Part shown: piece after piece, positions 25,542-38,790 of the stretch
Position numbering within the stretch: position 1 is the first letter of the stretch
Layout of the letters: each line of letters starts with the position of its first letter
Assembly (NCBI RefSeq): GCF_902170305.1
Contig: NZ_CABHWW010000008.1
Location: forward strand, 124,001-188,000
Origin: Yersinia alsatica
GTDB lineage: Bacteria > Pseudomonadota > Gammaproteobacteria > Enterobacterales > Enterobacteriaceae
DNA length: 64,000 nt
Direction: 5' to 3'
Notes under the pieces: model-generated
What the model was told of the DNA's origin: nothing
The model's input: the letters and a program-made list of their open reading frames with translations, nothing else
The model's database searches: none
Program-made: the position numbers and the translations under genes

Positions 25542-26309
25542 GTGGCGGAACAGCAAACGGTCTTAAAATTAAGTGCCGTAATGGACGATATTCCTGCGCC
25601 AATTTATCAACGGGTTAAATTGGCTATCATTCGCCAGATTAGAACCGGTGTCTGGCAGCCACATCAACGCGTTCCTTCAGAAAGTGAGCTCGTCGCCGAG
25701 TTAGGGGTCAGCCGTATGACCATTAACCGTGCACTGCGTGAGCTCACCAATGAAGGTTTTCTCATCCGTATGCAAGGCGTCGGTACCTTTGTTGCCGAGG
25801 CAAAAGCACACAGTGCCTTGCTTGAAGTCCATAATATTGCTGACGAAATTACCGCTCGCGGTCATCGTCACAGCAGTAAAATCCTACAATTAGAGGCTCG
25901 TCCAGCAAGCCCTGAAGAAGCGGTTGCTTTGGGTATTCAACCCGGCCAACTACTGTTCTACTCACAAATTGTTCATTATGAGAATGACACCCCTATTCAA
26001 GTCGAAAACCGTTGTGTTAACCCCAGTACCGCACCCGATTACATGAAACAGGATTTCAATCAAATAACGCCCTACAGCTACCTCACCCAGGCAGCCCCAT
26101 TAACCGAAGGTGAACATATTGTTGAAGCTGTGATCCCCACTCAAACCGAGCGCCAGTTGCTGCAACTAAGTGAACATGAGCCCTGCTTATTGATTCGCCG
26201 CAGAACTTGGTACGGGAAAGCAATTGTGACTGCCGCTCAACTGCTCTATCCGGGTTCCCGTTATCAACTCTATGGCCGTTTTACCGCACAAGGTACCGTG
26301 ACGTCCTGA
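25542..26309 (+). CDS. hutC: Histidine utilisation repressor HutC
   Basis: HutC is a GntR/HutC-subfamily repressor that binds urocanate and releases the hut promoters. The 255 residues show an N-terminal winged helix (PIYQRVKLAIIRQIRTGVWQ, then VPSESELVAELGVSRMTINR, about residues 20-65). A UTRA sensor domain begins near residue 95 (EITARGHRHSSKI, YSQIVHYENDTPIQVENR). The start is a GTG at 25542 with GAGG nine bases upstream. The gene is divergent from hutFD and in line with hutIG, and both promoter regions carry the HutC word. Confidence 0.92.
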   Translation: MAEQQTVLKLSAVMDDIPAPIYQRVKLAIIRQIRTGVWQPHQRVPSESELVAELGVSRMTINRALRELTNEGFLIRMQGVGTFVAEAKAHSALLEVHNIADEITARGHRHSSKILQLEARPASPEEAVALGIQPGQLLFYSQIVHYENDTPIQVENRCVNPSTAPDYMKQDFNQITPYSYLTQAAPLTEGEHIVEAVIPTQTERQLLQLSEHEPCLLIRRRTWYGKAIVTAAQLLYPGSRYQLYGRFTAQGTVTS

Positions 26310-26404
26310 TCAATTTTTTTTCTCTGCAAGAACTGCGAAGTGTTACGCAATTGTTTAAATCCCTATCTTGCCGATAGTGAATTTATACGCTAGGTTGTCC
26401 ATAA

Positions 26405-26416
26405 TTGTATATACAA
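26405..26416. promoter_or_regulatory. HutC operator upstream of hutI
   Basis: The perfect palindrome TTGTATATACAA lies 30 bases before hutI. It matches known HutC sites and the copy before hutC. Confidence 0.8.
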
Positions 26417-26445
26417 CTTAATTCTGTGCATTCTTAGGGAGTCAG

Positions 26446-27666
26446 ATGGTGTTAACAATTCACTGTGACAGTCTGTGGTACGGTGCCGATATCGTGACCA
26501 TGCGTGAAGGGAAATATCACCTGATACCGCAAGGGGCAATGGCGGTCACTGACGGAAAAATAATCTGGATTGGGCCGCATAACGAATTGCCCTCGGTCAG
26601 TGCGTCACAAGAAGTCGTTTACCAAGGTGGCTTGATAACCCCCGGGTTAATCGATTGCCATACCCATCTGGTTTTTGGTGGTGATCGCAGTGCGGAGTTC
26701 GAACAGCGCCTCAATGGTGTGAGCTACGCCGAGATTGCAGCTAGTGGTGGCGGTATTGTGTCAACAGTCAGAGCGACGCGAAATACCAGCGAGCAGCAGT
26801 TACTTGAACAAGCTTTATTTCGCCTAAAACCCCTACTCGCCGAAGGTGTGACCTGCATTGAAATAAAATCCGGTTACGGTCTAAGCCTTGAAAGTGAAAT
26901 AAAAATGCTGCGTGTTGCCCGTAAATTGGGTGAGTTATTGCCAATTACAGTTAAAACAACCTGTCTGGCTGCGCATGCTTTGCCCCCTGAATATTCGGGT
27001 CGGGCTGATGATTATATCGATTTTGTATGTGACACCATCATTCCTCACGTTGCCGCTGAAGGTCTGGCTGATGCTGTAGACGCATTTTGTGAACACTTGG
27101 CATTTTCTCCTGTACAAGTTGAACGTGTATTTTTAGCCGCGCAGCTTGCTGGCTTACCCGTCAAACTCCATGCAGAGCAACTTTCTGCACTTAATGGCAG
27201 TACTCTGGCCGCTAAATTTAATGCACTTTCAGCCGATCATCTTGAATATGCAACTGAATCTGATGTTCAAGCCATAGGTAAAGCGGGTACCGTCGCGGTA
27301 TTGCTACCAGGAGCCTATTATCTGTTGCGGGAAACTCAATGCCCGCCAATAGAGCTGTTTCGCCAATATAACGTCCCGATGGCACTCGCCAGTGATGCTA
27401 ACCCAGGCACATCCCCGGCACTTTCTCTGCGTTTGATGTTAAATATGGCATGTACATTATTCCGAATGACACCGGAAGAAGCTCTGGCCGGTGTCACTTG
27501 TCATGCCGCTCAAGCACTTGGATTACAAGACTCTCAGGGCACCCTCGAAGCAGGTAAATTGGCAAACTGGGTTCACTGGCCACTATCGCATCCTGCCGAA
27601 CTGGCTTACTGGCTCGGCGGTCAATTACCTGCAACTGTTGTTTTTCAAGGAGACGTCCGCCAATGA
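26446..27666 (+). CDS. hutI: Imidazolonepropionase HutI
   Basis: HutI hydrolyses imidazolone-5-propionate to N-formimidoyl-L-glutamate. The 406-residue metal-dependent amidohydrolase has [18 protein letters not shown] (His-x-His, about residues 67-84), [36 protein letters not shown] and [15 protein letters not shown], all family signatures. The ATG at 26446 follows GGGAG. It overlaps hutG by 4 bases (ATGA). A HutC operator lies directly upstream. Confidence 0.94.
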   Translation: MVLTIHCDSLWYGADIVTMREGKYHLIPQGAMAVTDGKIIWIGPHNELPSVSASQEVVYQGGLITPGLIDCHTHLVFGGDRSAEFEQRLNGVSYAEIAASGGGIVSTVRATRNTSEQQLLEQALFRLKPLLAEGVTCIEIKSGYGLSLESEIKMLRVARKLGELLPITVKTTCLAAHALPPEYSGRADDYIDFVCDTIIPHVAAEGLADAVDAFCEHLAFSPVQVERVFLAAQLAGLPVKLHAEQLSALNGSTLAAKFNALSADHLEYATESDVQAIGKAGTVAVLLPGAYYLLRETQCPPIELFRQYNVPMALASDANPGTSPALSLRLMLNMACTLFRMTPEEALAGVTCHAAQALGLQDSQGTLEAGKLANWVHWPLSHPAELAYWLGGQLPATVVFQGDVRQ

Positions 27667-28472
27667 ACCTAACTGATCCTTTGAGTTTCCAGGCTGGTAA
27701 ACTGCCCTTGTTAATCAGCATTCCACATGCAGGAACACGGCTAACGCCCGCAGTTGAAGCGAGCCTGACAGAAGCCGCTCGTCCGCTTTCCGATACTGAC
27801 TGGCATATTCCTCGCCTTTATGACTTTGCCCGTGATATCGGGGCCAGCATAGTGATTGGCAATTACTCCCGTTTGGTTGTTGATCTAAACCGCCCTGAGG
27901 ACGATCAGCCACTCTATACCACTGCGACTACCGGCCTATTCCCTGAAACACTATTTGATGGCCGTCCTTGCTTCATGGCGGGTAAAAACCCATCAGCGCA
28001 GGAACGTCAATCCTACCTGCTACAGATCTGGCGGCCCTACCACCAGCAACTTCAGTTAGAACTGGCACGGCTTAAAGCCAAGTTTGGCTATGCACTACTG
28101 TTAGATGCACACTCAATTGCCTCGGTTATTCCGCGGCTATTTGATGGGCAACTACCCGATTTGAATTTTGGCACCAACAGTGGAGCCAGCTGTAATCCAT
28201 CGTTAAGCCAGCAATTGCTCGAATGTTGCGAACATCAAACTACATTCAGTCATGTCTTAAATGGCCGCTTTAAAGGCGGATATATTACTCGCGCATATGG
28301 CCAGCCACAGAATCACCAGCATGCAGTCCAGCTTGAGTTGTCACAGTTAAACTATATGTCTGAAACTGAACCCTATTCCTATCTGCCTGAGCGAGCTGTT
28401 CATTTACAGCAATTACTTCAGCAATTGGTTAATACCATGCTGAAATGGGGTAACGAACACTACCCACACTAA
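27663..28472 (+). CDS. hutG: N-formylglutamate deformylase HutG
   Basis: HutG hydrolyses N-formyl-L-glutamate to glutamate and formate, finishing the five-step histidine route begun here by HutI and HutF. The 269 residues match the formylglutamate amidohydrolase family: [14 protein letters not shown] (about residues 16-29), [39 protein letters not shown] and [20 protein letters not shown]. It is the second gene of hutIG and ends just before a strong terminator. hutH and hutU, needed for the first two steps, are not in the window. Confidence 0.92.
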   Translation: MNLTDPLSFQAGKLPLLISIPHAGTRLTPAVEASLTEAARPLSDTDWHIPRLYDFARDIGASIVIGNYSRLVVDLNRPEDDQPLYTTATTGLFPETLFDGRPCFMAGKNPSAQERQSYLLQIWRPYHQQLQLELARLKAKFGYALLLDAHSIASVIPRLFDGQLPDLNFGTNSGASCNPSLSQQLLECCEHQTTFSHVLNGRFKGGYITRAYGQPQNHQHAVQLELSQLNYMSETEPYSYLPERAVHLQQLLQQLVNTMLKWGNEHYPH

Positions 28473-28530
28473 TATTTGCAATATCTTGGCTATTCTTTGC
28501 TATGACTGAAAATCCGCAGATTTGAAATGC

Positions 28531-28560
28531 AAAAAAGGCGGGGTTAGCCCCGCCTTTTTA
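28531..28560. terminator. Strong bidirectional terminator between hutG and the porin
   Basis: AAAAAAGGCGGGG and CCCCGCCTTTTT pair around a 4-base loop (TTAG). It has a T-run on both strands and separates the convergent hutIG and porin transcripts. Confidence 0.92.
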
Positions 28561-28611
28561 ATTCACCAATTTCCGACACAGAAAAGGGTAATAATTACTG
28601 CTTAAATTAAC

Positions 28612-29697
28612 TTAGAAACGGTAAGTCAAGTTAACGGCAACAGTATCATCGGTGCCCAGACCCAGTGGGTTGTTGTCTTGGTCCAGCAAGTTAATCTGGT
28701 AGTCAACATAGGCAAACATGTTTTTGTTGATGTAGTAAGTCACACCAACTTCAGCATATTTCAGCAAATCTGCATCACCCACAACGGCCAGATCTTTGCC
28801 TTTAGACTGAACATAGGCGATTGACGGGCGCAGACCATTTTCGAATTGATACTGAGCAACCAATTCTACGTTTTGGGTTTTGTTGGCAATCAGTGCCTTG
28901 TATGGAGTCATGTTCAGCGTTTCGCCGTACATTGCTGCCAGATAAACCTGGTTTGCATCATATTTCAGCGCAGTGGCCCAAGCCTGAGCTTTGTCACCGG
29001 TAGCACTGTTAGCCAGATTTTTCTGACCCAGAGTACGGTTGGAAGAGGAGTATGCTGCTACGAAGCCAACGCCACTGCCTTCGATGTCTTGATAGTCAAC
29101 AGACAAACCGAAACCGTCGCCGTTAGCTTTCTGAATTGCACGCTCATTCTTGGTAGTATCGCCATCGTCGTTACGACCTTGATACTGAGCTGCAACATTC
29201 AGGCCTTTCACCAGACCGAAGAAGTCAGAATTACGATAAGTTGCCAGACCGGTTGAACGGCCAGTCATATAGTTGTCAGTATAGGCGATTGAGTCACCGC
29301 CGAATTCTGGCAACATGTCGGTATAAGCCAGCGCGTCGTAAACTACGCCATAGTTACGGCCATAATCAAAAGAGCCGAACTCAGCAAATTTTAAACCCGC
29401 AAAGCCCAGACGAGTTTTGTTGCCTTTATCGCCCTGAGATTCAGCGTTTTTAGCTGCAACGTTATATTCCCACTGGCCGAAACCGGTCAGTTGGCTATTG
29501 ATCTGTGTTTCACCCTTAAAACCAAAACGCACATAAGTATCATCGGCGTTATTATGATTTGAAAAAAGGTACTTAGCGGCTACGCGACCATAAAGATCCA
29601 GCTTGTTGCCATCTTTATTATAAATTTCAGCTGCGTTTGACAGAGTTGGAACCATACTTAAGGTGACCGCTAAGGCCAGCACACTGCGCTTCATCAT
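28612..29697 (-). CDS. General porin of the OmpC/OmpF family
   Basis: The 361-residue precursor has a signal peptide ([23 protein letters not shown], mature start [15 protein letters not shown]). The sequence is that of a 16-strand trimeric porin. LPEFGGDS is the constriction-loop L3 motif, and the C-terminal TYRF-type end (VAVNLTYRF) is the signal for outer-membrane insertion. Several extracellular loops differ from the classical OmpC and OmpF, so I give no symbol. It is monocistronic. An OmpR-site-like sequence lies about 180-200 bases upstream, which fits osmoregulated expression with a long leader. Its neighbours are histidine and arginine catabolic genes, which may be coincidence. Confidence 0.88.
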   Translation of the reverse strand: MMKRSVLALAVTLSMVPTLSNAAEIYNKDGNKLDLYGRVAAKYLFSNHNNADDTYVRFGFKGETQINSQLTGFGQWEYNVAAKNAESQGDKGNKTRLGFAGLKFAEFGSFDYGRNYGVVYDALAYTDMLPEFGGDSIAYTDNYMTGRSTGLATYRNSDFFGLVKGLNVAAQYQGRNDDGDTTKNERAIQKANGDGFGLSVDYQDIEGSGVGFVAAYSSSNRTLGQKNLANSATGDKAQAWATALKYDANQVYLAAMYGETLNMTPYKALIANKTQNVELVAQYQFENGLRPSIAYVQSKGKDLAVVGDADLLKYAEVGVTYYINKNMFAYVDYQINLLDQDNNPLGLGTDDTVAVNLTYRF

Positions 29698-29875
29698 TAT
29701 TTTTCCTTTAAATTTTAATAAAATTAACCCGCGGGCTGAATTAATTTTTCAGCCTCATAAAAGTTAACTTTTAATTTTTTATAGTTACCTGTCTTTGTAA
29801 AGCGAGTAGACATTATCATTAAGCACGAAAAGTTAAAACGGTAAAATTGAAGATATATAGGTATAGATAGGTAAT

Positions 29876-29895
29876 CAATTGTAACAAAATGTTTT
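29876..29895 (-). promoter_or_regulatory. OmpR-binding-site-like sequence
   Basis: On the minus strand, ACATTTTGTTACA resembles the ACATTTTGAAACA core of the high-affinity OmpR site of ompC. Its position upstream of a porin promoter supports the reading. Confidence 0.5.
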
Positions 29896-30280
29896 TAATG
29901 GAACTTTCCATAACCCTTTGATTAATTGAATTTTTAAGTAATTACATATAACCAAAACAGTGCATTAGCACCAAATTAGTGCAAAGTCATTTCAATTTGT
30001 TTCTTTTTTGTTCTATTGGATGATTAGTTTTGTGAAATGGAGTTGATATCACACTTCTAATGCATTTTTTTATATATTCAAAGTAATTAATTGACTATTT
30101 AAAATACAAACCACAAAGAGTTGAGTGTCACATTTGGTGCAATGAGAATAAAAGAAAACATCAATTCCATTAATAGATTTATAAAAAGTGTGGTTTTAAC
30201 TCAATTTTAATTAGATGAGATTCAATAAGAGATAGATTCTTTATAAAAAATAAAATGAGGAAAGATTTAACTTGGTGAAT

Positions 30281-30318
30281 AAAAAATGAGCTTTTTATTA
30301 CTAACAGCTCATTTTTTT
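30281..30318. terminator. Terminator of the ast operon
   Basis: AAAAAATGAGCT and AGCTCATTTTTTT form a 12-bp stem with T-runs on both strands. It lies about 105 bases past the astE stop. Confidence 0.88.
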
Positions 30319-30424
30319 GTATGCTAAAAACGATATATAACTTTTAATTTAACTTAAGTAAAACTCACGCTAGTGATATTACCCCGCGTAACTATCTTTT
30401 GCGGTATTAGTAATAGAGCCTTAC

Positions 30425-31417
30425 TTATACTTGTGGCAGTTCATCTTGCTTCATTTGCACCAACATGATCCCCGCACGTAATCCCAATGCAACTCGCGGG
30501 TTTGGAAACAAAATCCACTCATATTCATGTTCAACGCGGTAGCACTCATTATGTTGCTCGACCAACAAGGTACCTTGTTTAAATCGCGTAAAATTCACGG
30601 TGTCATCGGCTACCCACAATCTAAAGTCTGGGTGCTGCTTGAGCAGTGACTTCGTCACACGATAAAATTTCATCTCTTCTATCGATCGCTGCGGTAGTCG
30701 TCCACCGCTCACTAAGGCGCGTAAACCAGTGATAACCATCCTAAATTGTTCAAGCTGATTCTCACCAAAGGGCAATGCTTTACCGAGCTCCAACGTACAA
30801 CTGGCGGCCTGACAATGCTCGCTACTAAAATGAGCAAAAGTGCCTCCTGCAGACGTGTGCATCACTAATGCATCCAGCTCAATATCCTGTAACCAACGTA
30901 GCATTGACGATGAGTAGGGAGTGGTTTGATAAGGGAGCAACCCAAAACGGGTATGATGTGAAGCACGGATTGCCGTGTGCAAATCATAATGCAGCCGCGT
31001 TGATTGAGAATCAGCAGCAAAGAACGCCAAGACTTTTTGCTCTAGTATTTCAGCCCGCAATGTCTCATCACTCGATGGATAATTCTGATAGCGCTGACCA
31101 AACATACGATTGATATCCGCAGTGAGATAGCGCTCTCCGGCTCTGATTGCGGGCGGGTTGCCTAATATCACTAATAGCCGTACTGCCAAGGATAATTTTT
31201 CAGCTAATAAGTCTGATACCAATTGATTTAAAATCTCAATCGGCGCTGTTTCATTTCCGTGAATCCCGGCGGATAACACTACTGACTGCGCATAGCTGCC
31301 GTGAGGCGTCAGCAACAATATCCCTTCATCCAGCCATTGCCACTTAAGGCTTGCCGTTTCCCCCGCGCTGACAGAGGGTGAATGACCCGATAATGTGACC
31401 GACAAAAAATCTGGCAT
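30425..31417 (-). CDS. astE: Succinylglutamate desuccinylase AstE
   Basis: AstE hydrolyses N-succinylglutamate to succinate and glutamate, the fifth and last step of the arginine succinyltransferase pathway. The 330-residue zinc enzyme belongs to the AspA/AstE family. GIHGNETAPIEIL (about residues 52-64) holds the His and Glu zinc ligands, and TRLHYDLHTAIRAS (about residue 142) the third ligand. The catalytic Glu is probably in SCTLELGKALPFG. It is the last gene of astCADBE, 37 bases after astB. Confidence 0.93.
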   Translation of the reverse strand: MPDFLSVTLSGHSPSVSAGETASLKWQWLDEGILLLTPHGSYAQSVVLSAGIHGNETAPIEILNQLVSDLLAEKLSLAVRLLVILGNPPAIRAGERYLTADINRMFGQRYQNYPSSDETLRAEILEQKVLAFFAADSQSTRLHYDLHTAIRASHHTRFGLLPYQTTPYSSSMLRWLQDIELDALVMHTSAGGTFAHFSSEHCQAASCTLELGKALPFGENQLEQFRMVITGLRALVSGGRLPQRSIEEMKFYRVTKSLLKQHPDFRLWVADDTVNFTRFKQGTLLVEQHNECYRVEHEYEWILFPNPRVALGLRAGIMLVQMKQDELPQV

Positions 31418-31454
31418 AATCTTCCTTTCCTCTGCTTATTTATGGCTTCTAGCA

Positions 31455-32798
31455 CTAATTACGTTGGAACGGGTATATCGAGCCAAGATTGAGTATTCTC
31501 GTCAATTCATCCAGTGCCTGCCGCCCTTCCTGCAACAACTGTGGGTCAGCTAAGTCCTTAAATTGCAAATGATCACGATAATGCTGGTCGATCCAATTAT
31601 TCAGCGCAACAAACAAGGCTGGCGTTAGCATGACTCTGCTGTTTACCGCCTGCAACTCTGCACTGTTTAGTGCCACTCGCAAGCGCAAACAGGCTGGCCC
31701 CCCACCATTGCGCATACTTTCGCGCAAATCGAATACCCTCACCTCATCAATTGGCCCACCACTTTGAATCAATTCAGAAAGATATCGCCACACGGCGGGG
31801 CTTTCTTGTGATTCTTGTGGAATAACCAGCAACATTTTGCCGTTTGGCTTACTTAGCAACTGGCTGTTAAACAGATAGGTCGATACCGCTTGCGCCACTG
31901 ACACCTGTGCGGCAGGCACTTCAATCGAGACCAGTTGCTGCTCTATCCGTCCCAGCTTGCGGCGAATATCGTCAATAACATCGATGTCTGGTATGAATGC
32001 ATGCTGATGGTGGAATAGCACATTTTGATTGCTGACCGCGATAACATCATTATGGAAGACCCCTTGGTCAATCACCGCCGGGTTCTGCTGCACAAAAACC
32101 GTGCGATCCGGCTCCAATAAGTGTAGCCGCGCAACAGCTTCACTGGCTTCCAATGTCTGGCGGGCTGGATATCGGCTAGGCGCATCGCCGCCTTCCAACC
32201 CTTTACGGCCATAAACGAACACCTGAATCGCCGGGAGGTCATATTCACCGCCCAGACGGTTATGATTCGCTGCTCCTTCATCACCGAATAGCTCGACCGA
32301 CGGCAGAGCATCATGATGAACAAAGTGCCGGTGGTTATTGAAAACACCTTTTAATATCGCGGAGGTGGTATCGGCTTCTATCGCCCGATGGAATTTATTA
32401 TTCAAATTGGCGACGGTAAAGTGAACACGACCATCGGCACTGTCTGCCGACGGGGAAACAGTGGCTGCATTGGCCGTCCACATCGAAGATGCAGAGCTTA
32501 CCGCAGAGAGCAAACGTGGAGATTTGCGCGCTACCTCACTCAATACCTGCTCATCTGAACCACTGAAACCGAGCTGGCGCAAAACATTTATCGCTGTGCG
32601 TTCCTGTGGTGGCAAAACACCTTGTTTGTACCCCAAGTCAGCTAAAGCTTTCATCTTCAGCAAACCCTGCTTCGCCGCTAGCCGGGGGTTGGAAATGTTA
32701 TTTTGATGCCTGGCAGAAGCTTCATTGCCAAAAGACAATCCAGCATAGTGATGTGTCAGCCCGACTAATCCATCAAAGTTAACTTCATATCCTGCCAT
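31455..32798 (-). CDS. astB: N-succinylarginine dihydrolase AstB
   Basis: AstB converts N-succinylarginine to N-succinylornithine, CO2 and two ammonia. The 447 residues equal E. coli AstB in length. The N-terminus [18 protein letters not shown] is characteristic. [19 protein letters not shown] carries one of the active-site histidines, and [16 protein letters not shown] (about residues 357-372) the catalytic cysteine. It releases most of the nitrogen of the pathway. It sits between astD and astE in the standard order. Confidence 0.94.
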   Translation of the reverse strand: MAGYEVNFDGLVGLTHHYAGLSFGNEASARHQNNISNPRLAAKQGLLKMKALADLGYKQGVLPPQERTAINVLRQLGFSGSDEQVLSEVARKSPRLLSAVSSASSMWTANAATVSPSADSADGRVHFTVANLNNKFHRAIEADTTSAILKGVFNNHRHFVHHDALPSVELFGDEGAANHNRLGGEYDLPAIQVFVYGRKGLEGGDAPSRYPARQTLEASEAVARLHLLEPDRTVFVQQNPAVIDQGVFHNDVIAVSNQNVLFHHQHAFIPDIDVIDDIRRKLGRIEQQLVSIEVPAAQVSVAQAVSTYLFNSQLLSKPNGKMLLVIPQESQESPAVWRYLSELIQSGGPIDEVRVFDLRESMRNGGGPACLRLRVALNSAELQAVNSRVMLTPALFVALNNWIDQHYRDHLQFKDLADPQLLQEGRQALDELTRILNLGSIYPFQRN

Positions 32799-32816
32799 CG
32801 TATTATCCTTATTGAC

Positions 32817-35356
<2,540 letters not shown>

Positions 35357-35386
35357 ATTCAAGGTTCCTTGCTGACTGCATAAATG

Positions 35387-36718
<1,332 letters not shown>

Positions 36719-36762
36719 TTAACAATGAAAAATGAAATATATTCACCTGATATAAAGTGTAC

Positions 36763-36778
36763 AGCAGCTTTCATGCCA
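36763..36778 (-). promoter_or_regulatory. Sigma-54-type promoter of astC
   Basis: On the minus strand TGGCATGAAAGCTGCT has the -24 GG and -12 GC elements with exactly 10 bases between, agreeing with TGGCACNNNNNTTGCW at nearly all informative positions. It lies about 130 bases before the astC start. Confidence 0.7.
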
Positions 36779-36833
36779 TACCAGTCAGTATGTGAATAAA
36801 ATGTATAAATTCCATTAAAACAATAATTTATAA

Positions 36834-36847
36834 TGCATAATTATGCA
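36834..36847. promoter_or_regulatory. ArgR-box-like palindrome
   Basis: TGCATAATTATGCA is a perfect 14-base palindrome close to the ARG-box form TGAATWWWWATTCA. It lies about 60-70 bases upstream of the sigma-54-like promoter, where ArgR is known to assist NtrC in E. coli. Confidence 0.5.
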
Positions 36848-37016
36848 AATAGCTCGCATTCATACTGCATTTAAGGGGATTTATTGAGCAATTTGTTAGA
36901 TTTTCTCGAAATTATATGCATTCGATACCAATTTTGATTTTTGCTCTATCAGATCACATTTCGGCAACACGAAAATAACAATGACGAATCCCTACGCCCT
37001 ATAAATGGGCAGTGAA

Positions 37017-37033
37017 TGCATCAATTAAGTGCA
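37017..37033. promoter_or_regulatory. NtrC-binding-site-like sequence
   Basis: TGCATCAATTAAGTGCA matches the 17-base NtrC pattern TGCACCANNNTGGTGCA apart from three positions. It lies about 245 bases upstream of the sigma-54-like promoter, a usual enhancer distance. Confidence 0.5.
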
Positions 37034-37116
37034 TTTCTGCTACCAAGATAGTGGGCTGGAAGTGTCGGGCTAAGCTGTTTATGCATAACAGCGGGCGAAA
37101 ATATCAGTAGAGGATT

Positions 37117-37153
37117 ATGCTGACTTAGCCCCCTTTTTTGGGGCTGTCAGCAT
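37117..37153 (-). terminator. Two-part hairpin after ydcR
   Basis: Outer arms ATGCTGAC/GTCAGCAT and inner arms AGCCCC/GGGGCT form a long stem 18 bases past the ydcR stop. No T-run follows on the minus strand, so its terminator role is uncertain. Confidence 0.5.
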
Positions 37154-37171
37154 CATATATTGGTGGGAAAT

Positions 37172-38605
37172 TTAGCGAGAGCGACGTTCTGCGCCACTGG
37201 TTAATTGGGTAATAAGCAAGGCCAGAATACGAATGGCTTTTTCGCTCTGTTCTGACCAGGCAAAAGAAGCATTAAGGCGGAAACAGTGATCAAATTGGTT
37301 GCCCGTGGTAAACATTCGCCCCGGCGCAATGCTGACCCCCTGCTCCAGTGCTCGCTGATATAATTCACTGGCATTAAAAGGGGGTTCCAGCTCTAGCCAC
37401 AAAAAATAGCCCCCAGCAGGATGGCTGATTTTGACATTTTTAGGGAAATGTTCGGCGACAGCCTGACGCAGTGCATTTAACCGCTGCTCCATGACACGGC
37501 GCAAGCGGCGCAGGTGGGTATCGTAGCCGCCTTGCGTCAGATAATCGGCAATCGCCAACTGGGTTGGCACACTGGCTGAGACGGTACTCATCAGTTGCAG
37601 ATGCTGTATCCGCTGCGCATGTTCCCCCGCCGCCACCCAGCCGACGCGAAACCCCGGCGCTAAGCATTTAGAAAATGAGGAGCAATGTAGTATTTGCCGG
37701 TGTTGATCGAGGGCTTTGGCTGGCAATGGCCGTTCAGCACCGAAATACAATTCACCATAAACATCATCTTCAATCAGCGAGATATTATTTTGTTGTAACA
37801 GCGCCACCAGCCGTTTTTTCTGTGGCCAAGACATAGTAGAACCCAATGGATTTTGAAAATGGGTCATCAGCCAGCAGGCTTTGATGGGGTACTGGCTGAT
37901 AACCTGTTCAAGTGCATCCAAATCTATGCCCTGCTGCGGGTGAGTGGTAATCGCAATGGCTTTTAGGCGCAAACGCTCTATCGCCTGCAAGGCACCATAA
38001 AATGCAGGCGACTCGATAACCACCCAATCTCCGGGCTGAGTGACGGCTTGTAAGCTTAGGCTCAGTGATTCCATCGCGCCGGCGGTAATCACAATTTCCT
38101 CGGGTGAAACATTCATTCCACTGGCGGCATAACGCTGAGCAATATTGCGACGCAAACTTTCATTGCCCGGTGGCAGGTTAGTCACTGAACTCTGTGGCGA
38201 TATCTTGCGCGCAACACCGGCCAGTGCGCGCGACAAACGCGGCTGTAGTAATAAGCTAGGATCGGGAAATGCCGAGCCAAAGGGCATGATAGCCGGATCT
38301 TTTCCTGCCTGTAGCACATCAAAAATAAAGGTATTAATGTCTACCTGCTCATCCAGATGCAGCTTTTTACCCCGCTGAGGCTGCGGCAATTGGGTCGGAC
38401 GCGAAGCAACATAATATCCCGATTGCGGTCGCGCCACGATCCAACCCTGACTCTCCAGCAACTGATAAGACTGCACCACGGTCATTAAACTTAAACCTGA
38501 TTGCTTACAACTTTCCCGCAACGAGGGCAGCTTGTCACCGGCTTGCCAAACCTTGGACTGTATTTGCGCCCGGATTTGTTGTGCTAACTGTTCATATCGA
38601 GTCAT
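37172..38605 (-). CDS. ydcR: MocR/GntR-family PLP-dependent regulator YdcR
   Basis: The 477-residue protein fuses a GntR winged helix to an aminotransferase-like domain and aligns closely with E. coli YdcR. The DNA-binding part is residues 1-70 (YEQLAQQIRAQIQSKVWQAG, LPSLRESCKQSGLSLMTVVQ). The PLP domain follows, with VITAGAMESLSLSLQA, MTHFQNPLGSTMSW, LIEDDVYGELYFG and HCSSFSKCLAPGFRVGW, where the Lys in SSFSK is the PLP lysine. It probably senses an amine or amino acid through PLP. It is divergent from the bd-type oxidase genes and upstream of ast in the same direction, separated by a hairpin. Confidence 0.88.
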   Translation of the reverse strand: MTRYEQLAQQIRAQIQSKVWQAGDKLPSLRESCKQSGLSLMTVVQSYQLLESQGWIVARPQSGYYVASRPTQLPQPQRGKKLHLDEQVDINTFIFDVLQAGKDPAIMPFGSAFPDPSLLLQPRLSRALAGVARKISPQSSVTNLPPGNESLRRNIAQRYAASGMNVSPEEIVITAGAMESLSLSLQAVTQPGDWVVIESPAFYGALQAIERLRLKAIAITTHPQQGIDLDALEQVISQYPIKACWLMTHFQNPLGSTMSWPQKKRLVALLQQNNISLIEDDVYGELYFGAERPLPAKALDQHRQILHCSSFSKCLAPGFRVGWVAAGEHAQRIQHLQLMSTVSASVPTQLAIADYLTQGGYDTHLRRLRRVMEQRLNALRQAVAEHFPKNVKISHPAGGYFLWLELEPPFNASELYQRALEQGVSIAPGRMFTTGNQFDHCFRLNASFAWSEQSEKAIRILALLITQLTSGAERRSR

Positions 38606-38790
38606 AGGCCAACTGTTATAGGTAAGATTGAATTAATTGTCACTATTATAGCCACTTTAACTTATGGTTAACTAACTGCCAAGTTTACGCCGCGAAATAA
38701 TCGCCGATAGCTACCCCAACGAATAGCTATCGCGCGCATGATTCATTTTACAAATTAATGAGGCAGTACCATGTTTGCAGCGAGGTCGCT

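Larger units (their letters stand above)
29698..30424. other. Long AT-rich regulatory region of the porin gene
   Basis: About 730 bases without a coding frame between astE and the porin gene. The part near the porin carries its leader, a GATAAT-type -10 candidate near 29812 (minus strand) and an OmpR-like site. The far end carries the ast terminator. The middle (about 29930-30280) is very AT-rich with no recognised element. Divergent regulatory RNAs are known next to enterobacterial porin genes, but I found no sequence match to one. Confidence 0.4.

Noticed and set aside
30100-30318. Possible small RNA (MicF-like) next to the porin gene
   Set aside because: There is a good terminator stem, but it is explained by the ast operon, and no match to known porin-linked small RNA sequence was seen.
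36733-36745. TGAAATATATTCA as a second ARG box near the astC promoter
   Set aside because: It is palindromic but one base shorter than the ARG-box spacing and lies downstream of the sigma-54-like promoter.
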